Counted from the stretch's first letter, positions 1 through 9,202 are shown. The stretch: DNA of 64,000 bases from Paucibacter sp963740455 (GCA_963740455.1 CAVUEF010000007.1:434001-498000); one strand, 5' to 3'. The notes: generated by a model from the sequence alone, not told the origin. Translations and numbers: made by a program.

Positions 1-49
1 GGATCGTGGCACCCGCCAGCAATCGGACCACGCCAGTGAATACGCTCAT
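1..49 (-). CDS. partial gene downstream of pilQ, unidentified
   Basis: An ATG at 49-47 on the minus strand is preceded by AGGAG about ten bases upstream and opens a frame that runs off the left edge of the window (MSVFTGVVRLLAGATI). It lies 54 bases after the pilQ stop on the same strand. In many Burkholderiales the gene after pilQ is aroK, but this start has no P-loop and does not look like shikimate kinase. Only 16 residues are visible, so the product cannot be named. Confidence 0.35.
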   Translation of the reverse strand, partial: MSVFTGVVRLLAGATI

Positions 50-103
50 ATGCTTCTTGCTCCTACAAACCCGCTCGCCAGGGATGGGTTGGATAGATTG
101 ATT

Positions 104-2278
104 TCATCGCGCCGTAGCGCGTTCAGTCACCACCTTGGGTGTGATGAACACCAGCAACTCGGTCTTGTCATTCGAACGCGTGCGGGTCTTGAAAAGATTG
201 CCCACCACCGGTATGTCACCCAACAACGGGACCTTGCTGACGTCGTCACGCTCGTTTTGCGTGTAGATACCGCCAATCACCACAGTGCCGCCGTTTTCCA
301 CCAGCACCTGTGTCTTCACATGCTTGGTGTTGATGGTGAAGCCCTGCGGCGTTGATGCACCCTTGCTGTCATTGGTCACGTCCACGTCCAGAATCACATT
401 GCCTTCGGGGGTGATTTGAGGTGTCACTTCCAACTTCAAGCTGGCCTTGCGGAAGGTGGTCGACGTGGCGCCGCTCGACGTGGCCTGCTGGTACGGGATT
501 TCTTCGCCCTGCTCGATCAAGGCCTTGACCTGGTCGGCGGTGATGACGCGCGGACTCGAGATGACCTTGCCCTTGCCATCGGCCTCAAGCGCTGATAACT
601 CGAGATTCAGAAAGCGGTTGGCAGATGCGTTGAACAGCGATAGCGCGAATGTCGCCGCTGTGCCGCCCCCGACGCCCCGCGCCGGCATGTTGATGAATTG
701 GGTATCGTTGAACGCAGTCGTCGATGTGCCCGTCGTTTGCAGGGTTTGCGTGCCGACGGCGTTGTAGTTGCCGCCGGGCATCAGGTAGTTGCCACCACCG
801 ACGCTGAAGCCCGGAATGCCGCCCTGAATCCCACGCAGATCCGAGGTGCCCAGCTTCACACCCAGTGAACGTCCGAACGTATCTGCCGCCTCGACAATGC
901 GCGCCTCGATCAAGACCTGACGTACCGGGATGTCGATCTTGGCGATCATGGCCTGGATTTCTTCGAGCTTGGAGGCGATATCCGACACGAACAATTGATT
1001 CGTGCGGCTCTCGAAAATCGCCGTACCGCGTGGCGACAGAATGCGGCTGGTCTGCCCACCCGTGCCTTGAACACCGGCTTGTCCGCTCAAACTCTTGGCC
1101 ACTTCCTCGGCCTTCGTGTAATTGAGCTGGAACGACTGCGTGCGCACGGGTTCGAGTTGCGCAATCTGGGCCTTGGATTCCAGATCGACCTTCTCCTTGG
1201 CTGCCAGCTCGTCCTTGGGTGCGATCCAGAGCACATTGCCCGATTTGCGCAGGCCCAGACCCTTTGCCTGCATGATGATGTCCAAGGCTTGATCCCACGG
1301 CACGTCCTTCAAGCGCAGGGTCACATTGCCGGTCACGGTGTCGCTGGTCACCACATTGAAGTTGGTGAAGTCGGCGATGACCTGCAACAAAGCACGTACT
1401 TCGATGTTCTGGAAATTCAACGACAGCTTGTCGCCCGAGTAGCCCGGTCCCTGAGTCAATTTGTCGGGATCAATCTTTTGCGGCCGGACCTCCAGGACAA
1501 ATTGATTGTCGCTCTGGTAGGCGCTGTGCTCCCAGGCCCCTGTCGGCTCGACCACCATGCGTACACGGTCGCCCACCTGAGTCGTGGTCACGGATTGCAC
1601 CGGCGTGCCAAAGTCGCTCACGTCAAGACGGCGGCGCAGGCTCTCCGGCAAAGTCGTGCGCAAGAACTCCAGCACCAGGTTCTTGCCTTGCTGCTTGATG
1701 TCCACGCCCACTTGGTTGTTGGGCAGATTCACGATGACGCGCCCTGTGCCATCTTGTCCGCGCCTGAAATCGATGTCTTTGAGCGCCAATGGCACGGCGT
1801 TCAGGTTGGGAGCGAAATGCACGGCCTCCGCAGCAGCAGGCACGTTGGCGGTTTCCAGCACCACCAGGAGCACATTGCCCTGCAACTGGGCATGGTAGCC
1901 CGACGGTTGTTTGAGATTGAGCACCACGCGGGTCCGAGCGCCCGACTGCGCGACCACGGCCGAGCGCAAATTGCCCTGATTCACGTCCACGCTCGAGTGC
2001 CCCATGGCATTGTTCACGCCGGGCAGATCAATCGCAATGCGCGGTGGTGTCTGAATCGTGAACCCCGCAGGCACCTCGGCCAGCGGCTGACTCAACTCGA
2101 TGCGAATGACCTCCACGCCCGCCTGCTGCGTGCTGGTGATTGCCTTGATCGCGTTGGGGGAGGACGGCTGGGCCGAGTCTTGCGCCCGGGCGGCCAAAGG
2201 CAAGGCCAGGCTCATCGTCAAGGCCAGTGCAAGCGCACGCCAGTGGGTCATATTGGTGATCTCCTGCATGTTTCTCAT
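104..2278 (-). CDS. pilQ: type IV pilus secretin PilQ
   Basis: This is the outer membrane secretin through which the type IV pilus leaves the cell. About 724 residues: a signal peptide ending near ARA-QD, two AMIN-type peptidoglycan-binding segments in the first 300 residues, a secretin N/STN domain (LSLNFQNIEVRALLQVIADF), and the C-terminal secretin core with VPLLGDIPVVGNLF near the end. The ATG at 2278 overlaps the pilP stop (ATGA) and has AGGAG upstream. An ATG at 2251, also with a good AGGAG, would give a tidier signal peptide, so the start is one of these two. Last gene of pilM-N-O-P-Q. Confidence 0.96.
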   Translation of the reverse strand: MRNMQEITNMTHWRALALALTMSLALPLAARAQDSAQPSSPNAIKAITSTQQAGVEVIRIELSQPLAEVPAGFTIQTPPRIAIDLPGVNNAMGHSSVDVNQGNLRSAVVAQSGARTRVVLNLKQPSGYHAQLQGNVLLVVLETANVPAAAEAVHFAPNLNAVPLALKDIDFRRGQDGTGRVIVNLPNNQVGVDIKQQGKNLVLEFLRTTLPESLRRRLDVSDFGTPVQSVTTTQVGDRVRMVVEPTGAWEHSAYQSDNQFVLEVRPQKIDPDKLTQGPGYSGDKLSLNFQNIEVRALLQVIADFTNFNVVTSDTVTGNVTLRLKDVPWDQALDIIMQAKGLGLRKSGNVLWIAPKDELAAKEKVDLESKAQIAQLEPVRTQSFQLNYTKAEEVAKSLSGQAGVQGTGGQTSRILSPRGTAIFESRTNQLFVSDIASKLEEIQAMIAKIDIPVRQVLIEARIVEAADTFGRSLGVKLGTSDLRGIQGGIPGFSVGGGNYLMPGGNYNAVGTQTLQTTGTSTTAFNDTQFINMPARGVGGGTAATFALSLFNASANRFLNLELSALEADGKGKVISSPRVITADQVKALIEQGEEIPYQQATSSGATSTTFRKASLKLEVTPQITPEGNVILDVDVTNDSKGASTPQGFTINTKHVKTQVLVENGGTVVIGGIYTQNERDDVSKVPLLGDIPVVGNLFKTRTRSNDKTELLVFITPKVVTERATAR

Positions 2279-2820
2279 CGCCCCTTCTCCTGAAGCTGGA
2301 GCGTACTGGTGCGCTCTATCCACTCGCCCGCAGCATCCTGGACGATTTCTCTCAATGCGATGTCAGTCTCGGTAAGTTTGACGATCTTGCCGTAGTTCTG
2401 GCCCAGATAGTCGCCCGTCTTGACCTGATACAACAGGTTGTCCACCTTCAACAGGGCAAACTCCCTGCCACCTCGAGACACACTGCCCACCATGGTCATG
2501 CTGTCCAGAGGAAACGATTCGAGAGGCTCCTTGCGGCGACTCATTTCGGCGGTCAGCAGTGAGTTGGGCTGCCGCGCCTCTTGCTTGATCGCCACCGTCA
2601 GTTTTTGAACGCTGAAAGGGTCGACACTGTTCTGCGCTTCATACACCTGCGGCAGGAATTTCTTGGGAGGCGTCAACGGCGAAACGGTCGGCTGTACTTC
2701 GCGCTTTTGCTGGTCCATCCATTGCGTCAGTTCGTTGACATCGGCCGAACAACCCATCAACGACAGCGCAATCGTTGCCAACAACGACCACCCACGAGCG
2801 GCGCCAACGATGCGGCTCAT
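2275..2820 (-). CDS. pilP: type IV pilus assembly lipoprotein PilP
   Basis: PilP is an inner-membrane-anchored lipoprotein that links the PilN/PilO inner membrane complex to the secretin PilQ. The 181-residue product has a lipobox (LMGC, Cys24) after a hydrophobic segment, then a flexible Pro-rich stretch and the C-terminal beta domain with the typical SVDPFS and LLKVDNLLYQVKTGDYLG segments. It overlaps pilO by four bases upstream and pilQ by four bases downstream, so translational coupling is likely. Confidence 0.95.
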   Translation of the reverse strand: MSRIVGAARGWSLLATIALSLMGCSADVNELTQWMDQQKREVQPTVSPLTPPKKFLPQVYEAQNSVDPFSVQKLTVAIKQEARQPNSLLTAEMSRRKEPLESFPLDSMTMVGSVSRGGREFALLKVDNLLYQVKTGDYLGQNYGKIVKLTETDIALREIVQDAAGEWIERTSTLQLQEKGR

Positions 2821-3518
2821 TTCTTGCCCCCCCCGGTCTTGACGTTGACTTTCTTCTGTTCAGCCACCTCGGTGGCGTCCAGGTAGCGGTAGGTGCGTGC
2901 AGTCGCCTCCATCGTCAAATTGCCGCCGACGCTACCGTCTTTGCCAACCGGGGGTGAGGTCACGGCCAAGTTGTGCAAGGTCACGATACGCGACAGATTC
3001 GCCACGTCTGCTGCGAAGGCACCGATGTCATGGTAGCGGCCAGAAACGCGCACCGAAATTGGCAGTTCGGCGTAATAGTCCTTGACCGCGACCTGCCCGG
3101 GTCGAAACAACTCGAACTGCAGGCCGCGACCCAGACCGGCTTGATTGATGTCCGAAAGCAGGGCATCCATTTCTGCCTTGCCCGGCAACTGCTTCTCCAA
3201 CTGGGTCACATATTCCTCGACTTGACGCTTTTGCTTGCGCAGCTCTGGAAGGTTGATTGCCTGTGCCAGCTTGTTGCGATAGTCCTGCTTGAGGGTGGGT
3301 TCCCGATCACGCTCTGCCTGGAGCTTGTCCTTCGCCTCGGCCAGCAGCAAGAACCAGCTCACCGCTAGCGCCACGATGACCACGCCGATGAATGCCACCA
3401 GCTTTGGCAGCGTTGGCCATTGGCCAGGCTCCTTCAAATTCAGGTCGCGAAACTGCGCTGACATCTTCTCGATCTGCGCATTCAGATCAAACTGCTTGGA
3501 GTTGGCCTTGGTCGACAT
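2817..3518 (-). CDS. pilO: type IV pilus inner membrane protein PilO
   Basis: PilO forms a heterodimer with PilN in the periplasm, part of the alignment complex between the pilus motor and the secretin. The 233-residue product has a short cytoplasmic N terminus, one membrane segment at about residues 45-67, a coiled-coil stretch rich in Lys, Glu and Gln, then the ferredoxin-like periplasmic domain (FRPG...YYAELPISVRVSGRYHD). It follows pilN with an 8-base gap and overlaps pilP by four bases. Confidence 0.95.
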   Translation of the reverse strand: MSTKANSKQFDLNAQIEKMSAQFRDLNLKEPGQWPTLPKLVAFIGVVIVALAVSWFLLLAEAKDKLQAERDREPTLKQDYRNKLAQAINLPELRKQKRQVEEYVTQLEKQLPGKAEMDALLSDINQAGLGRGLQFELFRPGQVAVKDYYAELPISVRVSGRYHDIGAFAADVANLSRIVTLHNLAVTSPPVGKDGSVGGNLTMEATARTYRYLDATEVAEQKKVNVKTGGGKK

Positions 3519-3526
3519 GCTCTACC

Positions 3527-4138
3527 TCAGCTCTTCTTGGACTTGGACGCAGGACCCGGCCCGGACAGGGCCTCCGACTGCGGTTGCTTGATCGAGACGC
3601 GCAGCGAAAAGTCAAACAGACGTTTTTGCTCGCGGTTGTTGGTGGTGAGATTGGCCACCTTGATTTCCACCAACTCGGGGTGTTCCAGCCATTCAGACGA
3701 ACGCGCCGCGTTGCGCAAGAACTCGGACACCCGTTCATTCGTTTGGGCGATGCCGGTCACCGTCACCACCTTGTCGACTTGACGGATACTGGTCAGGTAG
3801 ACGCCCTCGGGGGTGTGCTTGGCCAATTCGTTGAGCAAGTGAACTGGTGTATTTCTGTCGGTCTGAAGGTTTTCGACCGCATTTTGACGTGCCTTCAAAG
3901 ATTCGATTTCTGCTCGCAAGTCAGCGATGTCCTTGATCTGCACATCCAGCCGATCAATCTCCACCTTCAGATACTGGTTGCGGCCTTGCTGCTCGGCTGT
4001 CAGTTGCTGCAACACGGCATAGGCGAACGCCGCCAGCACGAGTCCGATCACGGCGGAAGCGCCGATGCCCGCAAAGAATGCTGCTTTGCGACGTTTGCGC
4101 TTTTCCTCCCGGTGCGGGAGCAGATTGATCAAGATCAC
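3527..4138 (-). CDS. pilN: type IV pilus inner membrane protein PilN
   Basis: PilN binds PilM through its cytoplasmic N terminus and PilO through its periplasmic domain. I chose the GTG at 4138 because translation then begins (M)ILINLLPHREEKRKRRK, the conserved PilN N terminus that docks into PilM, and because this GTG overlaps the pilM stop (GTGA). About 203 residues: one membrane segment near residues 20-42, a coiled coil, and a periplasmic domain with the GVYLTSIRQ motif. An in-frame upstream GTG at 4168 would add ten unlikely residues. Confidence 0.93.
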   Translation of the reverse strand: MILINLLPHREEKRKRRKAAFFAGIGASAVIGLVLAAFAYAVLQQLTAEQQGRNQYLKVEIDRLDVQIKDIADLRAEIESLKARQNAVENLQTDRNTPVHLLNELAKHTPEGVYLTSIRQVDKVVTVTGIAQTNERVSEFLRNAARSSEWLEHPELVEIKVANLTTNNREQKRLFDFSLRVSIKQPQSEALSGPGPASKSKKS

Positions 4139-5214
4139 TGGTGGAACCTCCGCATTGCCAGCCCGCACGCAGTCAGATACGAGGGCGCCTCACGGCGCAA
4201 TTTGCCCTCACGAATGGAAGATCCAGTTGCCATATTTTCAAACGGGTTCACCACCATACAAGCAAATCCGGTCAGCTCTGTAACACGATCCTTCAGTCCG
4301 GGCAAAGTTGCTGTGCCACCAGCGAGCATCACGTAGTGCACCTTGTGGTGCGGCGTGCTGGTAAAGAAGTACTGCAAGGCACGTCCGATTTCCTGCGAAA
4401 GACTGTCCACGAACGGAATCAGCACGGCCGCCTCGTAGTCCTCCGGCAAGTCGTTGGACAGCTTCTTCTGCTCGGCCTCTTCATACGAGAACCCGTATTG
4501 GCGCGAAATCAGCTGCGTCAGTTGTGAACCACCGAAAGCCTGGTCGCGGTCGTACAGCATTTCGTCATCGCGCAGTACTTTCAGACTGGTGGAATCAGCG
4601 CCAATTTCAAACAAGGCAACCAAGGCATCCTTGCCGCGATTGGGCAGGTTGGCAACCAAGCGCCCCATGGCCAAGCGCGAGGCGTGTGACTCGATGTCCA
4701 AGATCACCGGTCGCAAGCCCGCGGCTTCAGCCAAACCCTGCCTGTCTTGCACGCGGTCCTTGCGCGACGCAGCAATCAGCACCTCGACATCTCCCACCGA
4801 GGTGGGGCTGGGGCCGATCACGCAAAAATCGAGGCTCACCTCATCCAGCGAGAACGGGATGTACTGGTTTGCCTCGGCCTCGACCTGCAACTCAAGCTCT
4901 TCCTCGCGCAGTCCCGCAGGTAACATGATCTTCTTCGTGATCACCGCCGATTGCGGCATGGCCAGCACGACTTGACGTGTACGCGTGCCGCTGCGGGTGA
5001 CCACGCGGCGCACCGCCTCGGCGACTTCGTCGAACTTCTCGATCTGACCGTCAGTAATCCAGCCTTTTTCAAAAGGCTCCACCGCGAAACGCTCCAGTAC
5101 ATACTCGCCGGCAGCGTTTTGCCCCAACTCGACCAGCTTGACGCTCGACGAGCTGATGTCCAAGCCAATCATCGGAGCGTGTTTGCGACCCAGCAGTACG
5201 TCAAGAATACCCAC
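4135..5214 (-). CDS. pilM: type IV pilus actin-like protein PilM
   Basis: PilM is a cytoplasmic actin/FtsA-like ATP-binding protein that recruits PilN and connects the pilus motor to the inner membrane complex. The 359-residue product starts at a GTG with a GGGGAAG ribosome site, has the nucleotide-binding strand GLDISSSSVKLVEL at residues 17-30, the EVEANQYIPFSLDEVSLDF segment, and a C-terminal ATPase glycine motif (VMLAGGTATLPGL). First gene of the operon; its promoter must lie in the 264-base divergent gap shared with mrcA. Confidence 0.96.
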   Translation of the reverse strand: MGILDVLLGRKHAPMIGLDISSSSVKLVELGQNAAGEYVLERFAVEPFEKGWITDGQIEKFDEVAEAVRRVVTRSGTRTRQVVLAMPQSAVITKKIMLPAGLREEELELQVEAEANQYIPFSLDEVSLDFCVIGPSPTSVGDVEVLIAASRKDRVQDRQGLAEAAGLRPVILDIESHASRLAMGRLVANLPNRGKDALVALFEIGADSTSLKVLRDDEMLYDRDQAFGGSQLTQLISRQYGFSYEEAEQKKLSNDLPEDYEAAVLIPFVDSLSQEIGRALQYFFTSTPHHKVHYVMLAGGTATLPGLKDRVTELTGFACMVVNPFENMATGSSIREGKLRREAPSYLTACGLAMRRFHQ

Positions 5215-5425
5215 GACGTCTTCCCCTAAAGCACTTTGATTTGCGCCTGATTGTTAAGAAACTACTTCAATGCTAGCAGTAAAGATGTTGACCCACAAAG
5301 GAAATCCAGCCAATGCAGTCCCTTCCACGTTGCATAACATACACGACCTGAGCCGCAAAAGAGAGCTTAATGGATCTGAGTTTGTCGCGTATGTTCAGCT
5401 ATCGAGAAACAGTTCACGGAACCCG

Positions 5426-5454
5426 ACAGCAAGCTTGTTCGGGTTTCCTATAAT
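5426..5454 (+). promoter_or_regulatory. candidate sigma-70 promoter of mrcA
   Basis: A perfect -10 hexamer TATAAT lies at 5449-5454, about 25 bases before the mrcA ATG, with the ribosome site GGAGG between them. No good -35 stands 17 bases upstream (ACAGCA at 5426). The leader would be very short. The rest of the 5215-5478 gap must also carry the pilM promoter, which I cannot place. Confidence 0.4.
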
Positions 5455-5478
5455 CGCCGGCATCGCCAACGGAGGCTC

Positions 5479-7857
5479 ATGAGCGAATCCAAAAGATCGA
5501 CCACAGACAATACTGATTCCCCGCAAAGCGCCCTGGCGCATGGCCCGGCCACTCAGTTGGGCAAGTCGCTGGGCAGAGTCATAGGTCTGATGGCAGCCCT
5601 TGCGTTGGTGGGTTTGCTGCTGATTGCCATGGCGCTGACCGTGGCCTATCCAAAGCTGCCCGAGACGACCGGTTTGATCGAGTATCGACCCAAGCTACCG
5701 ATGCGGGTGTTTTCGGCCGATGGCGTGATGCTGGGCGAATTTGGTGAAGAGCGGCGCAATTTCATGCCGATTCAACAAATCCCCAAGGTGATGCAGGACG
5801 CGGTGCTGTCGATCGAGGACGCACGCTTTTACCAGCATGGCGGCGTGGACTACCTCGGGATAGTCCGCGCGGGACTGGCCAATCTGGCCGAATCTCGCAG
5901 TCAGGGCGCCTCGACCATCACTCAGCAAGTAGCAAGAAATTTCTATCTGTCCACTGAAAAAACATTAACACGCAAGATTTACGAAATCTTGCTTGCTTTG
6001 AAAATTGAAAGCGAGCTGAGCAAAGAGCAGATTCTCGAGATCTACATGAACCAGATATACCTGGGGCACAAGGCATATGGGTTCGCTGCCGCCAGCGAGG
6101 TGTATTTCGGTAAATCCTTGAAGGACCTGTCGATTGCCGAAGCAGCCATGCTGGCGGGATTGCCCAAGGCGCCGTCTGCATACAACCCTTTCAGCAACCC
6201 CCGGCGCGCCATGCAGCGCCAGCAGTACATCATCGACCGCATGTTGGAGAACAACTTCATCACGCAGGAGCAGCATGACGCTGCCAAGGCAGAGACCCTT
6301 CACTACCGTCAGGCGCCTGCCGTGGCGCCGGTTCATGCCGAGTTCGCTGCCGAGACCGCGCGCCAGCTGGTGTATGCGCAGTACGGTGAAGACGCTTACA
6401 GCCGCGGATTGAACGTCTATCTCACCTTGCGCGCCGACGAGCAGGCCGCGGCCTACCATGCCCTTCGCAAAGGGATTCTCGATTTTGAGCGTCGCCAACT
6501 CTATCGCGGCCCGGAAGCGTATGTGGATCTGCCGTCCGACCCCAAGGAGTTGGACGCTCGTGTCGCGGACGCTCTGTCGGAGCATCCCGACAACGACGAG
6601 TTGGTGGCCGCTGTGGCGCTCGAGGCCAGCCCGAAGAAGGTAACGGCCTCCTTGCAAAGCGGAGAGATCATCACCATCACCGGCGACGGACTGAAGCCGG
6701 TGGCGTCAGGCTTGGCCGTGAACGGCAACCCCAAGACCCGAATCCGACCCGGCGCCGTGATACGTGTCGTCAAGGGTGCCAAGAATGCCTGGACCATCAC
6801 CCAGCTGCCCGAGGTCGAGGGCGCATTCATCGCCTTGGATCCGCGTGACGGCCATGTGCGGGCCCTGGTGGGTGGCTTCGACTACGCAAAAAACAAGTTC
6901 AATCACGTGACCCAAGCCTGGCGTCAGCCGGGTTCCAGCTTCAAACCCTTCATTTATTCAGCCGCGCTCGAAAAGGGTTTCACACCCGCGACCATTGTGG
7001 ACGACGCACCGCTGTTCTTCGATGCCACCTCGACCGGCGGTCAGGCGTGGGAACCCAAGAACTACGACGGCAAGTTCGAAGGCTTGATGCCGTTGCGCTA
7101 TGCGCTTGCCCATTCCAAGAACATGGTGTCCATCCGCGTCTTGCAGTCGATAGGGACAGATTACGCACAGCAATGGATCACGCGCTTTGGCTTTGCTGCG
7201 GACAAGCATCCGCCCTATCTGACCATGGCCCTGGGCGCTGGCTCGGTCACGCCCATGCAGATGGCGCAAGCCTATTCGGTGTTCGCAAATGGCGGCCTGC
7301 GCGTGACGCCCCAATTGATCACCAAGCTGACCGACGCCAAGGGCAAGCTGTTGCACCAGGCACCCGAGCTTAAAGCTGATGGTGAACCGCGCGTGATTGA
7401 TGAACGCAACGCCTTCATCATGACCAAGCTCCTGCAGGAGGTCACCCGCTCGGGGACGGGAGCCAGAGCCCAAGCGGAACTCAAACGTCCTGACATCTAC
7501 GGCAAAACCGGCACGACCAACGACTCTTTGGACGCCTGGTTCGCTGGCTACCAGCGCAGCGTGGTGGCGGTCGTCTGGATCGGCTACGACACGCCTCGCA
7601 AGCTGGGTAGTAGCGAGACCGGTGGCGGGCTGGCGCTACCGGTCTGGATCGACTACATGAGATTTGCGCTCGCCAATGTCCCGGTGGATGACCCGGTTGT
7701 ACCCGACGGCGTGGTGAATCAAGGAGGCGAATGGTTCTTCGATGAGTATGCGGGCAAAGCCGGCGTGCGAAGCATCACGAACGACGCCGTGACCAATGTG
7801 CCACGCAACGCCAACGAGGATGAGAAGAAGAGCATTCTCGACTTGTTCAGGCGTTAA
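5479..7857 (+). CDS. mrcA: penicillin-binding protein 1A, bifunctional transglycosylase/transpeptidase
   Basis: This class A PBP polymerises and crosslinks peptidoglycan on the outside of the inner membrane. The 792-residue product has one N-terminal membrane segment (about residues 33-57), a GT51 glycosyltransferase domain with EDARFYQHGGVD and QGASTITQQVARNF, an OB-like insert, and a transpeptidase domain with the SxxK serine (PGSSFKPF), SKN and GKTGTTND motifs. GGAGG precedes the ATG. Divergence from pilM is the usual arrangement in beta- and gammaproteobacteria. Confidence 0.97.
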   Translation: MSESKRSTTDNTDSPQSALAHGPATQLGKSLGRVIGLMAALALVGLLLIAMALTVAYPKLPETTGLIEYRPKLPMRVFSADGVMLGEFGEERRNFMPIQQIPKVMQDAVLSIEDARFYQHGGVDYLGIVRAGLANLAESRSQGASTITQQVARNFYLSTEKTLTRKIYEILLALKIESELSKEQILEIYMNQIYLGHKAYGFAAASEVYFGKSLKDLSIAEAAMLAGLPKAPSAYNPFSNPRRAMQRQQYIIDRMLENNFITQEQHDAAKAETLHYRQAPAVAPVHAEFAAETARQLVYAQYGEDAYSRGLNVYLTLRADEQAAAYHALRKGILDFERRQLYRGPEAYVDLPSDPKELDARVADALSEHPDNDELVAAVALEASPKKVTASLQSGEIITITGDGLKPVASGLAVNGNPKTRIRPGAVIRVVKGAKNAWTITQLPEVEGAFIALDPRDGHVRALVGGFDYAKNKFNHVTQAWRQPGSSFKPFIYSAALEKGFTPATIVDDAPLFFDATSTGGQAWEPKNYDGKFEGLMPLRYALAHSKNMVSIRVLQSIGTDYAQQWITRFGFAADKHPPYLTMALGAGSVTPMQMAQAYSVFANGGLRVTPQLITKLTDAKGKLLHQAPELKADGEPRVIDERNAFIMTKLLQEVTRSGTGARAQAELKRPDIYGKTGTTNDSLDAWFAGYQRSVVAVVWIGYDTPRKLGSSETGGGLALPVWIDYMRFALANVPVDDPVVPDGVVNQGGEWFFDEYAGKAGVRSITNDAVTNVPRNANEDEKKSILDLFRR

Positions 7858-7927
7858 CCTGAAGTCAGCATCCGGCGTTCATACAACTTCGATCCGGCCC
7901 GCTTGGCGCACGCAGGCAGAGTGGCAC

Positions 7928-8290
7928 TCACGCCTGCGCTTCGAACCTCAGCGTCTTGCCAGCCTGAGCGCTGGCGTGGTCTGACAGGGCCGCATGGAAT
8001 TCACGTCCGTCCTTGGTATCGAGCCACTGACCGTTCAGGTACTTGAAATGGAAACCGCCGCCGCGCGCCGCCAGCCAGACCTCGTGCAAAGGCGGTTGGG
8101 TGTTCAACACGATTTTGCTTCCATCGGGAAAGCTCAGCTCGAGCAGGCCGCCGGTCCGGTGCGTGTCGATATCGACCACATCGTCGTCCAGCCAGCGATC
8201 CAGCGTCGCTTCGATGGCGGCCAACATGGCCATCGTCTTGGCTTGGTATTCGCCCTCGGTCAAGGTCGTGGCAACAATGGCGTCCTTCAT
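7928..8290 (-). CDS. cyaY: frataxin-like iron donor CyaY
   Basis: CyaY is the bacterial frataxin, an iron-binding regulator of Fe-S cluster assembly on IscS/IscU. I start it at the ATG at 8290, giving about 120 residues; the open frame extends much further upstream, but that sequence is not protein-like. The product has the acidic first helix (EYQAKTMAMLAAIEATLDRW then LDDDVVDID), the sheet SFPDGSKIVLNTQPPLHEVW and the conserved tail GGGFHFKYLNGQWLDTKDG. Divergent from lptM. Confidence 0.93.
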   Translation of the reverse strand: MKDAIVATTLTEGEYQAKTMAMLAAIEATLDRWLDDDVVDIDTHRTGGLLELSFPDGSKIVLNTQPPLHEVWLAARGGGFHFKYLNGQWLDTKDGREFHAALSDHASAQAGKTLRFEAQA

Positions 8291-8338
8291 GGTCGGTAGA
8301 ATCTCTGAATGATCGAACACAGTGTAGTCGCCGCCGCC

Positions 8339-8500
8339 ATGGCCTCGACGCTCAAAGGGTTGCGCTTCGGCGTCTTGCTGTTGATCTCGCTCAGCACGCA
8401 GGGTTGCGGGCAAAAGGGCCCACTCTATTTGCCTGCGCAACAAGCCGCAGGCGTCACGGCAGCAGCTGCATCGGCAACACCGACCGCCCACCGGCCATAG
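8339..8500 (+). CDS. lptM: LptM-type small lipoprotein (LppL family)
   Basis: LptM is a small outer membrane lipoprotein reported to help disulfide maturation of the LPS transporter LptD. The product has a short basic N terminus, a hydrophobic stretch (FGVLLLISLS), the lipidated Cys in TQGCGQKGPLYLP, the invariant family signature, and an Ala/Thr-rich tail. I prefer the ATG at 8339 for signal peptide length; an in-frame ATG at 8309 adds ten residues. lysA, the usual next gene, is absent: the sequence runs into the integrated element. Confidence 0.8.
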   Translation: MASTLKGLRFGVLLLISLSTQGCGQKGPLYLPAQQAAGVTAAAASATPTAHRP

Positions 8501-8619
8501 GCATCGTGCCGAGTTTGGCAGGCGACTCCGGCCGTGGCGGGACTTGCACCCACAGGAGTGCGCCCATGCCGCGCGCACAAGAGAAATGGCCCAGCATCAC
8601 GCCAAGCCATCGATCCAAT

Positions 8620-8665
8620 TGGTAGGCCGTGTAGGACTTGAACCTACGACCAAAGGATTATGAGT
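8620..8665. repeat. attL: distal copy of the 46-bp element boundary repeat
   Basis: These 46 bases are identical to 19760-19805, which is the 3' part of the CAT-anticodon tRNA gene including CCA. Only the anticodon-to-3'-end part is present here, so it is not a functional tRNA. It is the displaced end of the original tRNA gene and marks the far boundary of the integrated element. The copies diverge at 8619/19759 and 8666/19806. Confidence 0.93.
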
Positions 8666-8781
8666 ACTATGACACCACCGTCATAAGCAATAATATCCTT
8701 ATATATCAGTTACTTATGAAATGCATAAATGCACACAACGACTGCACACAACTGGTGTGTGCACGCCAATCGCACATAGGA
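8666..8781. other. AT-rich, inverted-repeat-rich stretch beside attL
   Basis: This short non-coding stretch is much more AT-rich than its surroundings. It holds TATGAC-N6-GTCATA (8668-8685) directly next to attL, two direct copies of GCACACAAC (8731-8739 and 8744-8752), and a hairpin GCACACA/TGTGTGC (8744-8762). Such features suit accessory binding sites for integrase or an excision factor, but that is inference from position only. Confidence 0.45.
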
Positions 8782-9108
8782 TTACAGAAGCGTCGACCGC
8801 CTGTTCTCGAGTGCAATCGCCACACGAAGGCCTCGCGGAACAGGGTTGCCTTCGCCGGGCGCAAGGAACTCGTCCTCATGAAATTCCTTAAAGGCCTCAA
8901 GCACCTCGCGGGCTTCAACTGTGCTCTCGTCGATTATCTCGATAAGCTCACTGTCGTCGCGCTCGTCGCACAATTCGCGATACCAGTCGATGACCGCTAG
9001 GGCATTCGTTAACTGGCTTGCCAGCTCAAGTGCAATGCGCTTTGACGATGCCGCGCTTTGGGGTGGAACAGTTGCTATGTAATGCAGGCCGGGTTCAATC
9101 TCGTTCAT
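8782..9108 (-). CDS. hypothetical protein, 108 residues
   Basis: I do not recognise this protein. It is acidic (DERDDSELIEIIDE, AFKEFHEDEF), probably mostly helical, with no signal peptide or membrane segment. It lies 94 bases after the end of the broken nickase-helicase gene on the same strand and is the last gene before attL, so it may have been the last gene of the replication operon. No strong ribosome site precedes the ATG. Its position is where an excisionase or small replication accessory protein might be found, but no helix-turn-helix is evident. Confidence 0.6.
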   Translation of the reverse strand: MNEIEPGLHYIATVPPQSAASSKRIALELASQLTNALAVIDWYRELCDERDDSELIEIIDESTVEAREVLEAFKEFHEDEFLAPGEGNPVPRGLRVAIALENRRSTLL

Positions 9109-9202
9109 ACGTATATCCGTTTCAATTTGCCAAGTTGGTCTTGTGTTTAGCGTCGTTGTTTATCTTTGCGCCGGATCGGCGCAGAGCTTGTCGGAAGTCT
9201 CG

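Noticed and set aside
995..2293. Long plus-strand frame antisense to pilQ (432 codons)
   Set aside because: It mirrors the codon structure of pilQ, is His/Arg/Gln-rich with no domain, and has no ribosome site. Similar long antisense frames over istA, recN, rapZ, hisC and the DUF5666 gene were dropped for the same reason.
8620..8665. Second tRNA gene
   Set aside because: Only the anticodon-to-CCA part is present; there is no 5' acceptor strand or D arm, so it is the displaced att copy.
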